Source: Lepeophtheirus salmonis
Lineage: Eukaryota; Arthropoda; Copepoda; Siphonostomatoida; Caligidae
Assembly (NCBI RefSeq): GCF_016086655.4
Contig: NC_052142.2
Location: 5,894,422-5,958,421 of the forward strand
Direction of reading: 5' to 3'
DNA length: 64,000 bases
In this document: piece after piece, positions 22,620 to 34,994 of the stretch
How positions within the stretch are numbered: the stretch's first letter is position 1
How the letters are laid out: each line of letters begins with the position of its first letter
Made by a program: the position numbers and the translations under genes
Notes under the pieces: generated by a model
The model's input: only the letters and a program-made list of their open reading frames with translations
Databases searched by the model: none
What the model was told of the DNA's origin: nothing

Positions 22620-24620
22620 GGCTAATGTTGATAATCCTAAAAATTGATGTCAGTAATTATACTGAAAGGAAGGAATCCTTTTTTAAATTATGGATTATTG
22701 ATTGAAGAATGACGACGACTTTACATTAGGCGCATAGGCGTGTACGATATTCAATTCAAAGGCATTTGATGATATTTGGATTTTGCGTCCTTCACTCTTA
22801 TTGGAATATTCTTTCACACATTTTAATTTCTCACTGACTTAGAAACAAACATGATGATCCCATATTTTTATCTTATACAACTCTGAGTATAGATATGTAC
22901 TTTTCTTGTACTTGGGCATTGAAGACATAATAAAAAATTCTTTTTTTTTAATTTGAGATATTGATTTGATCTTGTTCTGACAATTTTTATTTATTAAAAT
23001 TAGAGGATATTATGTTTGAGATATTTAAGCTAAAATATGGTCAAGATCAACCATACATTTTATAACAGAATAAATTTTGTTGCAATTTTTTTTTTGAAGC
23101 AATTTTGTTGCATAACTCAATAGCAATCAAAAGATGTATTACTTGATCCCATCAGATGAGTGGTTTATGAACTTTAATCCAAAACAAAAGGCTCTTCAAG
23201 ACAATTTTGTTATGAAAAGGAGTTCAAAACTCAGAGTTGGATTGAGTTACGGATCTGAAATTTCATTTTTGAGTTTCCCATTAACTTATTTTACGTTTCA
23301 AATTTTATTCAAATTGGATGAAGAAAAAAAAATTGTAAATTTTCCATGGAATGATCAGTTATATATATATTACTTTATTTATTATCAACGTTATATAGTA
23401 CGTATTAGCCTTCCATCATAAATATGGAAGAATATTATTTATGAATATATAGTTGTTTAGTTATTATTGAGCAAACAAATTAATAAAAATTTAACTTTTA
23501 ATTTATTACTAAGTTTTATCGTATATTCATAATGATATTAACAGTACAAATTTGATAAATATTCGTAATAGTTATTTAATGATTTTTAACATAATTTATT
23601 TATTTCTAAATAAAATATATTTCGACTTTAAATCATCAATTTTGAAACGAATAATAAATTGGTATGTTGTATATTAACTGACTAGCGTTATATCAAACAT
23701 TTATTATTTACTTATAATCTAGAACAAGGTAAATCCTTTTGTATATTATTTATTATTCTTATATTTTGTTAAAATCTTAATTGTATTTGTATATGAATAG
23801 TATAATATCTTTCCTTCATTTTTCGAGATTAATGTAGAAAAAAATATTGTTAATATCAAATTATGTAATGGAGAGCGCGAGTAAAAAACAATACAACTAA
23901 CCGGCATAGAGAAATTTATTTTGCCAAACCAGCCAAATTTTACATACTTCTTTCATGTACATAAATTTCTAGAATATCGTTAAGTCATCGTTAGTTCCAT
24001 AAGTGTGAGGCGAAATCATGTGCTTTATAGTGTTCTGAAATATTTTAAATTTAAGGTATACTTTTTATTCGGTTTAATATTATTTATAGAGTAACACTTT
24101 TTCCTTTATTAAGTTGCCATTGTTGAGTAAAATATTATCATATTATGTTTTATCAAATTCGTACGATTGAATATATCTATAGAACAATAATATAATATTG
24201 TGATGATTTTCCTAATTTGCGTTTTACTCAGTATGGAGAGTTAAAAGCATGCGCAAATATGGATGTCACGGAGTCTTTTAATCTAGAAAGTATTTATAAT
24301 TAATTTAACTTCGTATTTTTCCCTTAGTTTAATCCAATTTTAGTATAAATCAATATGCTGAAGTTTAATCTTATAAATATTAATGTAATTTTATGTATTC
24401 CTTTTGTCAATAATCATTTAATGGATTTCGATCATTGTGACAGAATTTCACTTCTATTTTAGGTTTATAACTCAATTTACACGACATATCTACTTATTTT
24501 GGATATCAAATAGATTCGGTTGAATTATGTGAACATAATGTCATCGATTATATATATCATAATAACAAGTTACCTTCAGTCCTCAAAATCGAATTATTAA
24601 AGTCATGGTACTTTTAATTC
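22620..24620. other. AT-rich DNA upstream of the bZIP gene
   Basis: No gene recognised. A 95-codon open frame at 23134-23421 starts with a reasonable ATG, but its product has no motif I recognise and shows no splice pattern or neighbours that would support it. The promoter of the bZIP gene should lie in the last few hundred bases, but I see no clear core element. Confidence 0.4.
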
Positions 24621-24623
24621 ACA

Positions 24624-25570
24624 ATGGAGATTGTAAATAATTCAATGGAAGAAGTTAGGAGCATCCTGCACTCACCTCGTTTACATGAAAATGTAAGTTA
24701 ACATTGTAATGTTTCTCATTTGATTGACTCACATCTTACTTTTTACAGAAACATGAGCATTTACTTTCATGTCCATGTTGCATAAAATCATTTCCTAATG
24801 AAGGCGATCTTTCTTCTCACATAGGATCAACTCATTCGCCCTATCAAATACTTTGCCCATTTTGTGATGAAACAAACGTGTCAAATCTACCATCACACCT
24901 CCTAACCTCCCATCCTGATAGGCTCTCTCAGTCAAAGTCAAATACTAATTGTTTATTATCTACTCTTGAGGACGCCAATCTTTTATTAACAGTAGGCTCC
25001 GCTCCGTCCTCTCGGCCCAGTTCTCCTATTAGAACGCAGCTCTTGGCTGATTCAATTCCGGTAAATTTATGTTTAAGAAGACGTAAGGGAGCTTCAGCAC
25101 CAGTGTCAGATGACGACTCTGATAACATTATACTATATCCTTCAGTATCAAATTCACAGAATGCCACTCATACACATAGTAATTCTTCACGAAAACGGCG
25201 AAAGCAAACTCATGTACCAGATGTTAACAAAGACGAACGTTATTGGGCACGACGTCTTAAGAACAATGAAGCTGCAAAGCGAAGTCGAGATATGCGAATC
25301 AAACGTGAAAAAGTTATTTTCGAGGAAAACGCACGTTTGGAAAAGTTAGCCAAGGATTTGAAGAATGAAGTTGATCGAATGGCCATGGATAATAAGGAAT
25401 TAACTTTAAAAATGGGCATTATCATGGAGGAAAATAATCGACTTAAAACACTTTTAAGTCTTTTTCAGCAGCAGCAAGCTAAAAACCATAACATGAATAA
25501 CAACAATGAGCATAGTAAGGGGATAACAGAATCGGACTTTGATGTTGATGAATATGCTGGAGAAACATAA
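24624..25570 (+). CDS. bZIP transcription factor with two C2H2 zinc fingers
   Basis: Two exons, 24624-24692 and 24749-25570, encode 296 residues. The 56-bp intron has GTAAGT and TTTTACAG ends and leaves the frame in phase. The ATG has A at -3 and G at +4, with an in-frame TAA nine bases upstream. Residues 31-52 and 59-78 are C2H2 fingers (C-x2-C-x12-H-x4-H and C-x2-C-x10-H-x4-H). A Ser-rich linker follows. A bZIP domain spans about 183-262: KDERYWARRLKNNEAAKRSR is the basic region and the zipper follows. Asn-Asn-x-Ala-Ala-Lys-Arg-Ser-Arg is the signature of the PAR/NFIL3 (HLF, Pdp1, CES-2) group, known to bind DNA as dimers in the nucleus. The tail is Gln/Asn-rich. Fingers joined to a PAR-like bZIP are unusual in my knowledge; the function is otherwise unknown. 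Confidence 0.9.
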
Positions 25571-25637
25571 CGGAAGAATGAATTGTGCATTTTTGAAGTG
25601 AACTTTATTTATAGTCATATTTTTTTGATTGGTTATA

Positions 25638-25643
25638 ATAAAA
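25638..25643 (+). terminator. Polyadenylation signal of the bZIP gene
   Basis: AATAAA lies 68 bases after the stop codon. It is the first canonical signal downstream, so the transcript probably ends shortly after it. Confidence 0.6.
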
Positions 25644-25649
25644 TAATTA

Positions 25650-26465
25650 TTATCTAATGAACTGTATGATTTTACTATATTATCTGTTTATAATGATATT
25701 GTAAAATAACTGAGCCGATTCCTTCGATTTTTGTATATACTTAATCTTTGCTGAAACATGATTATACATTTTTTTCATTCGACTTGAATTGAAATTTGGA
25801 CCTTTCGTATGGTGTACTTAATAGGGAAAAGAGCTTCCTCAAATATGATATAATTTGCGTTTTTGATATCTGTACTCTCCTTTCTTATTTAAATATTATG
25901 CTTGATAAATAAGTCAGCGTGCTTCAGCAGAAAAGGGCTATATAGTCTTTATAATTAAAGTCATACAATATTTTAGTCCAAATGGAGGTTGCACATAACG
26001 ACATTTATACTAAAAAATTAGAAAATTATTAATACAAGTTCTGAACGATTTTTTAATATACCTTAAGTATTTATATCTGTACAATCGCCTCAATTATATC
26101 GAAATTGTTAAGTATAGTTTGAAATCTATACTAGGTGACCCATTTTTTTAAAACTTGCATACTACTTACTAGTTATAAAATGTATACATGTTGATAATAA
26201 TAATTTATAATAAGCCTTTCCCCAGCAAACTAGACTTATGATGATAAGTTACAAAATATAACGATAAGAAACTATCATTATAAATAAATGTATATATATT
26301 CCAGTCACAAAACTTGAGAACCATTTAGGAAGAATTCCGTATGAAACTAAGAGTAGTGAAATTTACGTCCATCTGACAAGAAGAGTGTACCAACACCAAT
26401 CAGGTTCCCGAATTCGCTCCCCAGGGTAATAGTTGATGAAAAGTAAAATGGTTAAGATGAATTCA
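25650..26465. other. Intergenic DNA between the bZIP and BET genes
   Basis: AT-rich up to about 26330, then less AT-rich. No coding region. The less AT-rich part may belong to the promoter or 5' end of the BET gene. Confidence 0.4.
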
Positions 26466-26469
26466 GAAA

Positions 26470-27013
26470 CCTCAGGTAGACCTTAAAAATTCCTCGCTTT
26501 TCCCTCCTTTTCCCTCTTTTCCTTCTTTTTTTATTCCCTACTTATTTCCTTTTTATCTTCTTGTCGCAGTTGAAACGCGGTGCCCTAGTCTTTCCCTCTC
26601 TCTCTCTCTCTTTCTGTGCCTGTTTTGCCTCAACTAAAAAAGAATGTGAAAGAGTGAAGAGTGGAAGCAGAATGGAAAAGAAAAAGGAAGCATCGTTTCT
26701 ATCGTTTCTATCGTTTCTATCGTTTGTTCTGTTCTTGCTTCTTGGAATTAATGTTATGTAGGTCTAAAAGTAAAAGAAGGAAAAGAAAAAAAACAAGTTT
26801 GACTATTTTGGAATTGTCTGAGTGAATTTAATGACTTGATCTGTATATTGAGAATAATTCAAGTACAAGTATTTTTTGGGACTGAACAACTGCCTTCCTC
26901 GAGACTTGAGGGAGTTAGGAAGGAGGCCTACTGAGTTGTTTTGAGAGAATGAGGGGAAGACGGTGAGATCTGTGAGATCTGTGAAATCTGAAGCTATCCT
27001 TTGAATCCTGAGG
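26470..27013 (+). promoter_or_regulatory. Promoter / 5' UTR region of the BET gene
   Basis: Strongly pyrimidine-rich at 26495-26565 (TTTTCCCTCC-type tracts), with a CT microsatellite at about 26593-26611 and a 9-bp repeat at 26692-26725. An in-frame TGA at 27002-27004 closes the frame ahead of the start codon. No TATA box is obvious. The start site cannot be placed, and an upstream non-coding exon is possible. Confidence 0.4.
26692..26725 (+). repeat. 9-bp tandem repeat
   Basis: ATCGTTTCT is repeated three times and followed by ATCGTTT. It sits in the presumed 5' leader or promoter of the BET gene and could vary between individuals. Confidence 0.85.
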
Positions 27014-30000
27014 ATGGAATGCCCTGGATCCAAGGGTTCTGAGGTAGTTGTGAAAGAAGAAGAGTCATCTACTCGAGACACTCCTTGTGCTTCCACCCCA
27101 TTGGATTCCATGGAGGCTCCTCTGCCGCTGGCCCCCCAGCCAGAAGTGAAAGTGGAACCTGTGAACGGAATGGTTCATCCTCCTGTCCTTGCACCTGCTT
27201 CCCGCCCTGGGCGTACCACGAATCAAACCCAGTTTTTGAAGAATGTACTCATGAAAGGTGTCTCTTGATCTCTTTGCCCCTTTCCAACTACGACTCAATA
27301 TTGTCCATTTCTTTCCATGCTACAAGTCATTTTCATTTAGTCGTGTCAATATTTGATATATCATAAGTAGCATCAAGCATTTTTTTATATCCCTTTTCTT
27401 ATCCTAAATATTTTTATGATATACAACTTTATGACGCTTGATTCGTCGTAAATCGCGGCATAGTGTCTTTAAACTTAACTTTAATTTATCACAATTTAGG
27501 AATGTGGAAGCACACACATAGCTGGCCTTTTCAATCTCCTGTTGATACAATTAAGCTTGGTCTCCCCGACTATTTCAAAATAATTCTAAAGCCAATGGAT
27601 TTGGGTACGATAAGAAAGCGCTTGGAGAATAATTATTATTGGTCTGGACAGGAGTGTATTGATGACATTAACCTTATGTTCACTAACTGTTATCTTTATA
27701 ACAAATCTGGAGAAGTAAATCACTAGAATTATATTTCATTTCGGTATCAACAACTTATTTTTAAGGATGTAACTGTGATGGCCAATTCGTTGGAGAAGTT
27801 TTTTTTAACCAAGATCAAGTCCATGCCTGAAATTGAATCCATTATTGAGATTCCTGATAAAAAAAATTCTATCCAAAAACATAAACACCTGTTACCTTCC
27901 TCCTGTCAAATGGTCGGACAAACGAAAAAGATGACATCTTTTGTTCTACCGCCTGAAAAGGTTTGTAATAAAAGCAAAGCAACAACGCCTAAAGTGTTGA
28001 ATAAATCAGACCTAAAATGTGATACGATATCAAAAAATATGGGAGCTTATAAGAGAAAAGCTGATGAATTCTCCAATCTTAGAGACGTTGCAATGAATAA
28101 AAAAGAACCTTCAGGAATCAAAAGACCTCATAGTAAGGATCCCTTTGTTGATGAAGAATACTTACCGAAAAATAAGTTTAAGTTGTCGGAGGCTCTGAAA
28201 TTTTGTAATGAAATTTTAAGAGAACTGTTTAGTAAAAAACATTCCACCTATGCATGGCCATTTTACAAACCTGTCGATGCCAAACAACTAGGCCTACATG
28301 ACTATCACGACATTATTAAAGAACCTATGGATTTGGGAACAGCAAAAGCTAAGATGGATAGTCGGGAATATCGAACTACAGGAGAATTTGCACATGATAT
28401 CAGGGTTATATTCGAAAATTGCTTCAAGTGAGTAAATAGATTAAAGATGTCACTATAAAATGCGGATGCTTGTCGTTAATTAAAATATATATATAGGTAT
28501 AATCCGGATACTCATGATATTGTATCAATGGCCAGAAAATTAAGTGAAGTATGATTTCTTTTTTATTTCTTGGAAGGTTTATTTGGCTTTTTCTCATATT
28601 TAGGTGTTTGAAGAAAGATTTAAAGATTGCCCACCTGACGACGAGTTTCCATTTTTTTCAAAAAATAATTTACCTAAGAAAGATTTTTCCCATCAATCGG
28701 ACTCAGATTCTGAAGCCGAAAAGGATGACTGGAACCGTCGCCTCATGGAAGTAAGAATATATATTAATAGCGTTTTATTTCAATCACTATCATTTTGATG
28801 GACTTTCTCTAGGTTCAAGAACAAATGAGGCAGTTGCATGATCAAATTCGACTCCTAGTTGAGGAGTCTGTGCAAAGGAAAAAACGTAAATCTTTCAAAG
28901 CTCGAAAACCTAATGGAGATGGAATAATCCTTGTATCACCAGATGATGGTGAACTATTAAATAAGACCAATATGAACCGTGGACGTTCTCGGACATGTCC
29001 CAACTCTTCCCTTACCACGTCTCAGAAATCTACTAGTGGTTTGAAGAGGTCACGTAAATCTTTAAGCACTGAATTTTCCACGAGTTCATCTGGACGATGT
29101 CTTGGTAGAAGTGGGATAAAAAAAGCTGCTTTGGGAAATATTCAGCCTTCTCCTTCGATGGTATCTTATAATGTTGATTATGTTTTCGATTTTTGAGTTT
29201 CTTTTATTTATTAGAATAATCAACATACTCTTCCTAATACTAGAACTAACCTAGACTACCAAAGTGACGAGGATGACACTGCTAAACCTATGTCTTATGA
29301 TGAAAAACGTCATCTTAGTTTAGATATTAATAAATTACCTGGAGATAAAATTGGAAGGGTAAGGTTGTATATTTAAGTTATTTGAAATAATTTGTCTGTT
29401 TTTTTTAAGGTTGTTCATATTATTCAAAGTCGAGAGCCTTCTTTAAGAGAAACCAATCCCGATGAAATAGAAATTGATTTTGAAACATTAAAGCCATCTA
29501 CTCTTCGCGAGTTGGAAAAGTATGTTGCAAGTTGTTTGAGAAAATCTTTCTCAAAACTCAAGAAACAAAATATATCGGACGACACCTCACTTTCAAGCAC
29601 AGCCAGTAACAATAATAACACTTTTTTATCAATATTATCGCCTACCCCAAATAATTCTTTAAAGAAGAAAGTTGATTCGTCCATTGACAAGAAAGTAGAG
29701 CTGGAAAAAAGATTAGCTGATGTAACTCAAAGTCTAAGTGGAGGCAATGGAATAGATTCTCTTACTAGCAAAAAAAATTCTAAAAAGAAAGATAATTCAA
29801 CATCTACGAAACATGTTGAAAATAGCTCTTCTTCTTCTGCCAGTGATTCAACAGATTCTTCAAGCTCAAGCTCAGAATCGGAATCGGAATCTGAGAATGA
29901 AAATAGTAAAAATTCTACTAAAAAAACAGAGTCTGCAAGTATTTGCACTGATATTGACTCTATACCTATAGTGTCTGGTTCTCAACATACACCACATATA

Positions 30001-30960
30001 GCCCTTTCAACAACCCATAATGTTATTTCAACAACTGGGACTGTAGTTACTCATCCGCCATCGTCGCATCAAAATATACAAGTGAGGAAGGACTTAATGC
30101 CTCTCGATAAACCAAATGAATCCCCTAAAAGTGCCCCCCTATCCACTCCATACTGTGGTAATAATCCAACACCTCCTGTCGACCACATAATTAATCCTGT
30201 TCTTGATGGCTCGCCAATGGATCCCTTATCAGGAACTGAATCTATTGATTCCAAGGACATAGATTCAATACCAAAGACAAAAGCTATGTTGAAAGGTTGG
30301 ACGTCTCTTGGTAGCAACATTCTTCACAATAGCACTAGTATTGGTTCAAATACGGGAAATACCAATGCTATTGGGCCAGGGTCCGTGAGTGGCTGCAGTA
30401 ATAACAGTGGAATTAATAGTAGTAGCAATCCTGTTAAGAGCAATATGCTACAACAGAAAGCTTCTGATACGTTTGCTGCTTTTAGAAAAGCAGCCCAGGA
30501 TAAACAGGAACGCGAACGGCAATTGAAAGAACAAAGATTAAAGAAAGAATTGGCAGAAAGGGGAAATAATGGAAACAACAGTGGTTGTAGCAAGACATTG
30601 TCTAATACTACAACATTAAATAATAACAATAGTAGCCTCTCTTCAAATGCTATACATTTGTCTTCTAAATCAGAAAGTAGTGAGCCATCGATTACCAGCG
30701 GCAATACATCCACTGGAGGTATAAACGAGTCCAGTGATGTTGTATCCTCTCACTGTGCTTCTGCCATTCCAACCCATCACTCTGTAAATAGTTCGCACAT
30801 GCCTTCGTCTGGCTCCTCATCGATGGATTCAACTCGGTTAGATCGAGAAAGGTTGCGCTTACGTGAACAAGAGAGACGACGACGTGAAGCAAAGGCCCAT
30901 CAAATCGATATGAACTTGCAAAGTGATTTAATGCAGGCCTTCGAAGAAAATATTATCTGA
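27014..30960 (+). CDS. BRD4: BET bromodomain protein (BRD2/3/4, fs(1)h)
   Basis: Eight exons (27014-27257, 27500-27714, 27766-28427, 28497-28548, 28604-28750, 28813-29160, 29215-29358, 29410-30960) encode 1120 residues; introns are 51-242 bp with GT/AG ends. BET proteins bind acetylated histones and recruit the elongation kinase P-TEFb. Bromodomain 1 spans about 68-178 (WPF 90-92, acetyl-lysine Asn149). Bromodomain 2 spans about 292-400 (WPF 317-319, Asn376). A Ser/Asp/Glu cluster follows at 420-435, then a coiled motif-B region and basic KKRK near 460. The NET domain is at about 573-650 (MSYDEKRHLSLDINKLPG, then EIEIDFETLKPSTLREL), then a Ser/Glu tract. The last 40 residues include REQERRRREA and IDMNLQSDLMQAFEEN, closely like the P-TEFb-binding end of human BRD4. 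Invertebrates usually have one BET gene; the symbol marks the closest domain layout. The start has a strong context. Confidence 0.97.
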
Positions 30961-31343
30961 AGTATATATACATATATACGGTCGAACTGTTAAGTTAGAT
31001 ATCTAAAAGGGTACTAATTACTTGATATGTATCATATTGTTACATATGACTATCACATTGGCAACAATAATTAACATTCGCCTCATTCTCATTTTTTATT
31101 AAATAGCACCATTGTCACTTTTTATAGTTGTATAGTTCGTATTTGCGTAAGCTGATAATTTTTAGTGACTATAAATATAATTTATAGGTTTAAATAATTA
31201 ATTAATGAGGTAAGTATAAAACCCGCAGAAAATAGAAGTGATATTTATGCATCAAATTGAAATTACTTTTTAACTAATACTTGCATCTAATCTTATGCGT
31301 ATACTTGTTTATAACGTAAACCTGTTCTAAATTAGAGTAGCTC

Positions 31344-31349
31344 AATAAA
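31344..31349 (+). terminator. Likely polyadenylation signal of the BET gene
   Basis: AATAAA followed by GGTGTCTGATTT, a GT-rich downstream element, 384 bases after the stop. A weaker ATTAAA at 31098-31103 is an alternative. Confidence 0.5.
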
Positions 31350-31354
31350 GGTGT

Positions 31355-32890
31355 CTGATTTCTAGGGAGGGACATATAATAAAGCGCGAAAGGGTACAGC
31401 GAGACTTATGGTACCCCTGAAATAATACCTTTGTTAATGTCAGCTACATGTATGACTTTGGAGGGAGAAACTGTATTACTACTAAAGAGACCTTAATATT
31501 ATTGAATTAGTACAGGTAAAATACTGGATAATTTTGCAACATTTTTATTATTATTTATTCATGCATTTATGAAAAAAATTAAATGAGTAGTAGACTGGAA
31601 TTCATAATTCAGAGAGAGATGTTAACACAGTAAAGAAAGATCCGTGGCACTAACCTTGTTTCCTTTTCTGTTCTTAAAACTGTTATTCTTCTCAACGTTT
31701 TTGCTATCCCTGCAGTGATTTTTCTAGTTAAAGGCTATTTATACGTTTGAAATACTTAAATGATAAGAAGATCTTTTTATTTCAACTTTTGATTTTAAAC
31801 AAAAAGGGTTTCTGTCAATCGAATAGTACGATAATTAATCGTGCAGCTATAAATCCAATATTTTTTCCCCATATCATTTTTACTATCGTACATAATCCTA
31901 GAGATTTAAAAAAAATGATATGAAGAAAAAATTGACGTTGTCGTATTTGACAAAAATATTCCAATTTTAGTATCAATAAATAGGTCTGAATGAATGATTT
32001 ATGTATTAAAAACTTATATTTTTGATTGTATTGGTAAACTAACTTTCGGCTTGATAAAGTTTCCCTTGCTTTTACTCAGCGTAAGTGCTGTATTTTATCT
32101 CCGTAGTGATTCATTAATAAATTCACTTTCCGCTAAGTGCGACTTAATGAAAATTAAAGAGGGCCAAGATTTTTATAGTTTCTTCTTGAATAATGCGTTT
32201 TATTTTCCAAAGATATATTCTTGAAGAGTGCGTGAAAGACGAAAAGTAACACGGACGATTTGTCGCAGAGCTTTAAATGTTTGACACCGGTGTATTTCTT
32301 CTCTATCACTGATAGTTACGGTGTAGGATTTATGTTAATTTCCTTCATCTCATGACTACTCGCAGTTTCTTTTTCAGCATACTAAATAAAGTGGTACATA
32401 GATAGTGATTTAAATCCTTTATGCAATGGATATGCTATAAAAAGAGACAGAAAATCAATATGGTAACCCTGATAATTTAATTTGAAATAGGTTTTGTACA
32501 TGGACGTCTCAAGCACCGGGACAACAGACTAGAAAACGCGCGCTCCAAGGGATGGCTAGCAAGAAGTACATAAATATGTTATTCTTTTATTTAAAATATG
32601 TTCATCCGGTTCTTGAATACATATTCTGAGATAATATTGAGATATATAATGAATAAATATTTATTCATAATGTGACAACATATAAGAATTCAGGACTATA
32701 TAACCTGTAATATATCAGCAATATAATTTATATTAAATTACTTCAAATAAAGATTCACACCAAAATATTGATATTCTTAATTTAAACATTATAAGTTTGA
32801 AGCTTACCAACCTTTCTAGATTTCAGCTGATTTTTTAGACAATCTTTTTCTGCCTTCCAATCAGATGCTGTCGAGTTGAGGAAACAAATT
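31355..32890. other. No gene recognised
   Basis: AT-rich DNA downstream of the BET gene. A 76-codon open frame at 31994-32224 has a hydrophobic start but no recognisable family or supporting signals. Confidence 0.4.
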
Positions 32891-32898
32891 TTTACGTA

Positions 32899-33665
32899 GG
32901 CTGGTATACATATTTCTGGTCTAATAATGAAAATACGCATATTTATCATCAAAAATGGTTTTATTGTTTTTCAAAGTATTCTCCAGCATGATTAATACAC
33001 TTTTGCATGTGTGCTCAAACCTATTGTCAAAGCTCTTTTTCCACTCCGGTTGAGACACCTCCAAAATATGGTTATTAAATGCTTCAACAGTATTTGGCGA
33101 AGAAAATAGTTGACCACGCATTTTTTTTCTTGATGTGCGGGAATAAAAAGAAGTCATTGAGTGCAAAATCAGGGCTGTACGACGGATAAACCATCAATTC
33201 GACGTTTGGGCCGGTCAAAAAGGCCCTGGCTTGAGCCGATGTGTGAGAGCTCGCCTTGTCATGGTGAACAATGGTTCGTCGTGTCTTGTTCGGATTTCTC
33301 CGAAGACTTCAGGCAAACATTTTGGGCGACCTTCACGGAATTTGTCTTTGAGCTAGCGTCGGCCACGATTGAATTCATTAAACCAGTTTTTCACAGTGCT
33401 ATAGGATGGTGCTTTATCGCCATCCCAAGATTTAAGTTCAGCAATGCACTCTTGTCCTGATAATCCGCGTCGAAAGTTGTGAAAAATGATCGCACGAAAA
33501 TGTTTACGTCTTAATTCTATTTTATGGCAAATTAATTTTTTCAAGTCACTGTAAACAACACAAATGATGGTCGTACGTCAAAACATTCTGGTACGATTAT
33601 GCTACAAAAATGTCAAACTTACCAAAGGAAATGTCAAATTGCACCTGGCAACACTTAGTGTAGCC
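32899..33665 (-). mobile_element. mariner element with central deletion, 767 bp
   Basis: Minus strand. Residues from 33544 to 33353 form the N-terminal helix-turn-helix half of a mariner transposase (HFRAIIFHNFRRGLSGQECI, then APSYSTVKNWFNEFNRG), continuing to FREGRPK. The reading then jumps directly to VFGEIRT, about 110 codons further on in intact relatives, so the region with the first catalytic Asp is gone. The remainder (HDKASSHT-like segment in shifted frames, FFLFPHIKKKMRGQ, LEVSQPEWKKSFDN) runs to a stop near 32921. Candidate ends are TA-GGCT at 32897-32902 and AGCC-TA at 33662-33667, which fit TA target sites but share only a few inner bases. Confidence 0.8.
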
Positions 33666-33669
33666 TAGA

Positions 33670-33990
33670 CAAGAAGTATAGATAGCAACCTACTTATCCA
33701 TCACGTTGAAGAAGATTTGAGAAATCTTGAGAAGAATGTTTGCCCATTTGTGACCTTGATCACACACAGTATCGACTATTGCTTTGATTGTAGTTTCTCA
33801 GCTCTTTCTGGTGGATTTGTTTCGTATGAGCCAAGTTACGGTGTAATGATGATTTAACTCCTAGACTGTTCAGGGGAATGCTGAAGTATTCTTGCCTTTG
33901 GAAGCAGTTATAAATATTTTTAAAAGATTATATGAACTTTTATATTGATATTGTGTGTGTGAGTAATTAAAGTATGAAGTTCACCACAAC
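33670..33990. other. No gene recognised
   Basis: Stretch between the mariner element and hAT-A copy 4. No motif seen on either strand. Confidence 0.4.
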
Positions 33991-33999
33991 AAAGAAAAT

Positions 34000-34869
34000 T
34001 AGTGAAAAACTTCTTATAGTCTCAGACAAACTAGTTGCGAACCATACAAAGCTACTACTCCCGTTGTTGTGATCATTTAAGCGCTTTTTTTTGCCATTGA
34101 ATGAGTTGTGTATCATAATTCTTGATAATTTTGGCTAAAATAGAATCATATTTTATGGTTAGATGTAAAAAAAATTAAATACTTACTGTGAAATAGTACA
34201 AAATTCAAAGTTCCATTTCGATATTAGTAAATACTTTTTACTGATAACTTGATCGTCATTTGATGTGGATAACTCAAAACATTTTTATATGTATTTCTAT
34301 AAATGACATCAGTACAAACATCCTCCATTAATTTAATGATGGTTCCTCGGAAAGGGATAGGTTTACCCGTGTATTTCTCCATAAATTTTTTTAAACGAAG
34401 ATGATTAGCAATGGATAATGTTATATTACATGCAATAAGCAACTTTGTGAGATCAGAGTTAAAGTCTGACTTGATTCTACGTTAACTTGATTTTATAGAT
34501 GAATATCCATACCCTTGTTATGAGATGAGGATAATGAGTGGCGTGTAATTTTAGACAGGGGACTAAAGGCACATTTATATCGACAAATCCGACAAACCAT
34601 CTGTTTCTCATCCGGTAAGTATTTTCCAAATTCCTAGGCCTCCATTTTCAGAAATCCAGACAGAAGGCGACGTTATTTTTTGCATTTTATTCAGTTCCCT
34701 ATCGACTATCTCCATCTAATATTATTATATTAATATTGAATAATAAAGGCGGGAATGATAACGTTCATGATTGATAGAAGAAGATGTATATTATTAAATC
34801 AATGATGCCATAAGTATTTCTTCTCTTCTCCTCGCACGCTTTTCTATTCTTACCAAAATTATCACCCTT
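34000..34869 (-). mobile_element. hAT-A family transposon, copy 4, truncated
   Basis: Reverse-oriented 5' half of the family. The terminal AAGGGTGATAATTTTGGTAA ends at 34869. At 34224-34442 the minus strand encodes MLIACNITLSIANHLRLKKF then MEKYTGKPIPFRGTIIKLME, the best preserved piece of the hAT N-terminal region in this family. The homology ends near 34000, about 870 bp in. Its outermost 68 bases and the 7 bases beyond recur at 41622-41688. Confidence 0.8.
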
Positions 34870-34972
34870 ACCTATATCCTAGGACGGGCACTCCAAATTC
34901 TAGGAGGGACTAGTGCTGTGAATAGGATTTTTACTTGTCTGTTAAAACTTGACTAGTTTTAGACTAGGGGAC

Positions 34973-34990
34973 TATATATATATATATATA
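34973..34990. repeat. TA microsatellite
   Basis: Nine TA units next to hAT-A copy 4. No function implied. Confidence 0.9.
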
Positions 34991-34994
34991 GTTA

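Noticed and set aside
23134..23421. 95-codon open frame upstream of the bZIP gene
   Set aside because: No recognisable family, AT-driven composition, no splice or poly(A) context; kept only as a note.
31994..32224. 76-codon open frame with a hydrophobic segment
   Set aside because: Nothing beyond length supports it.
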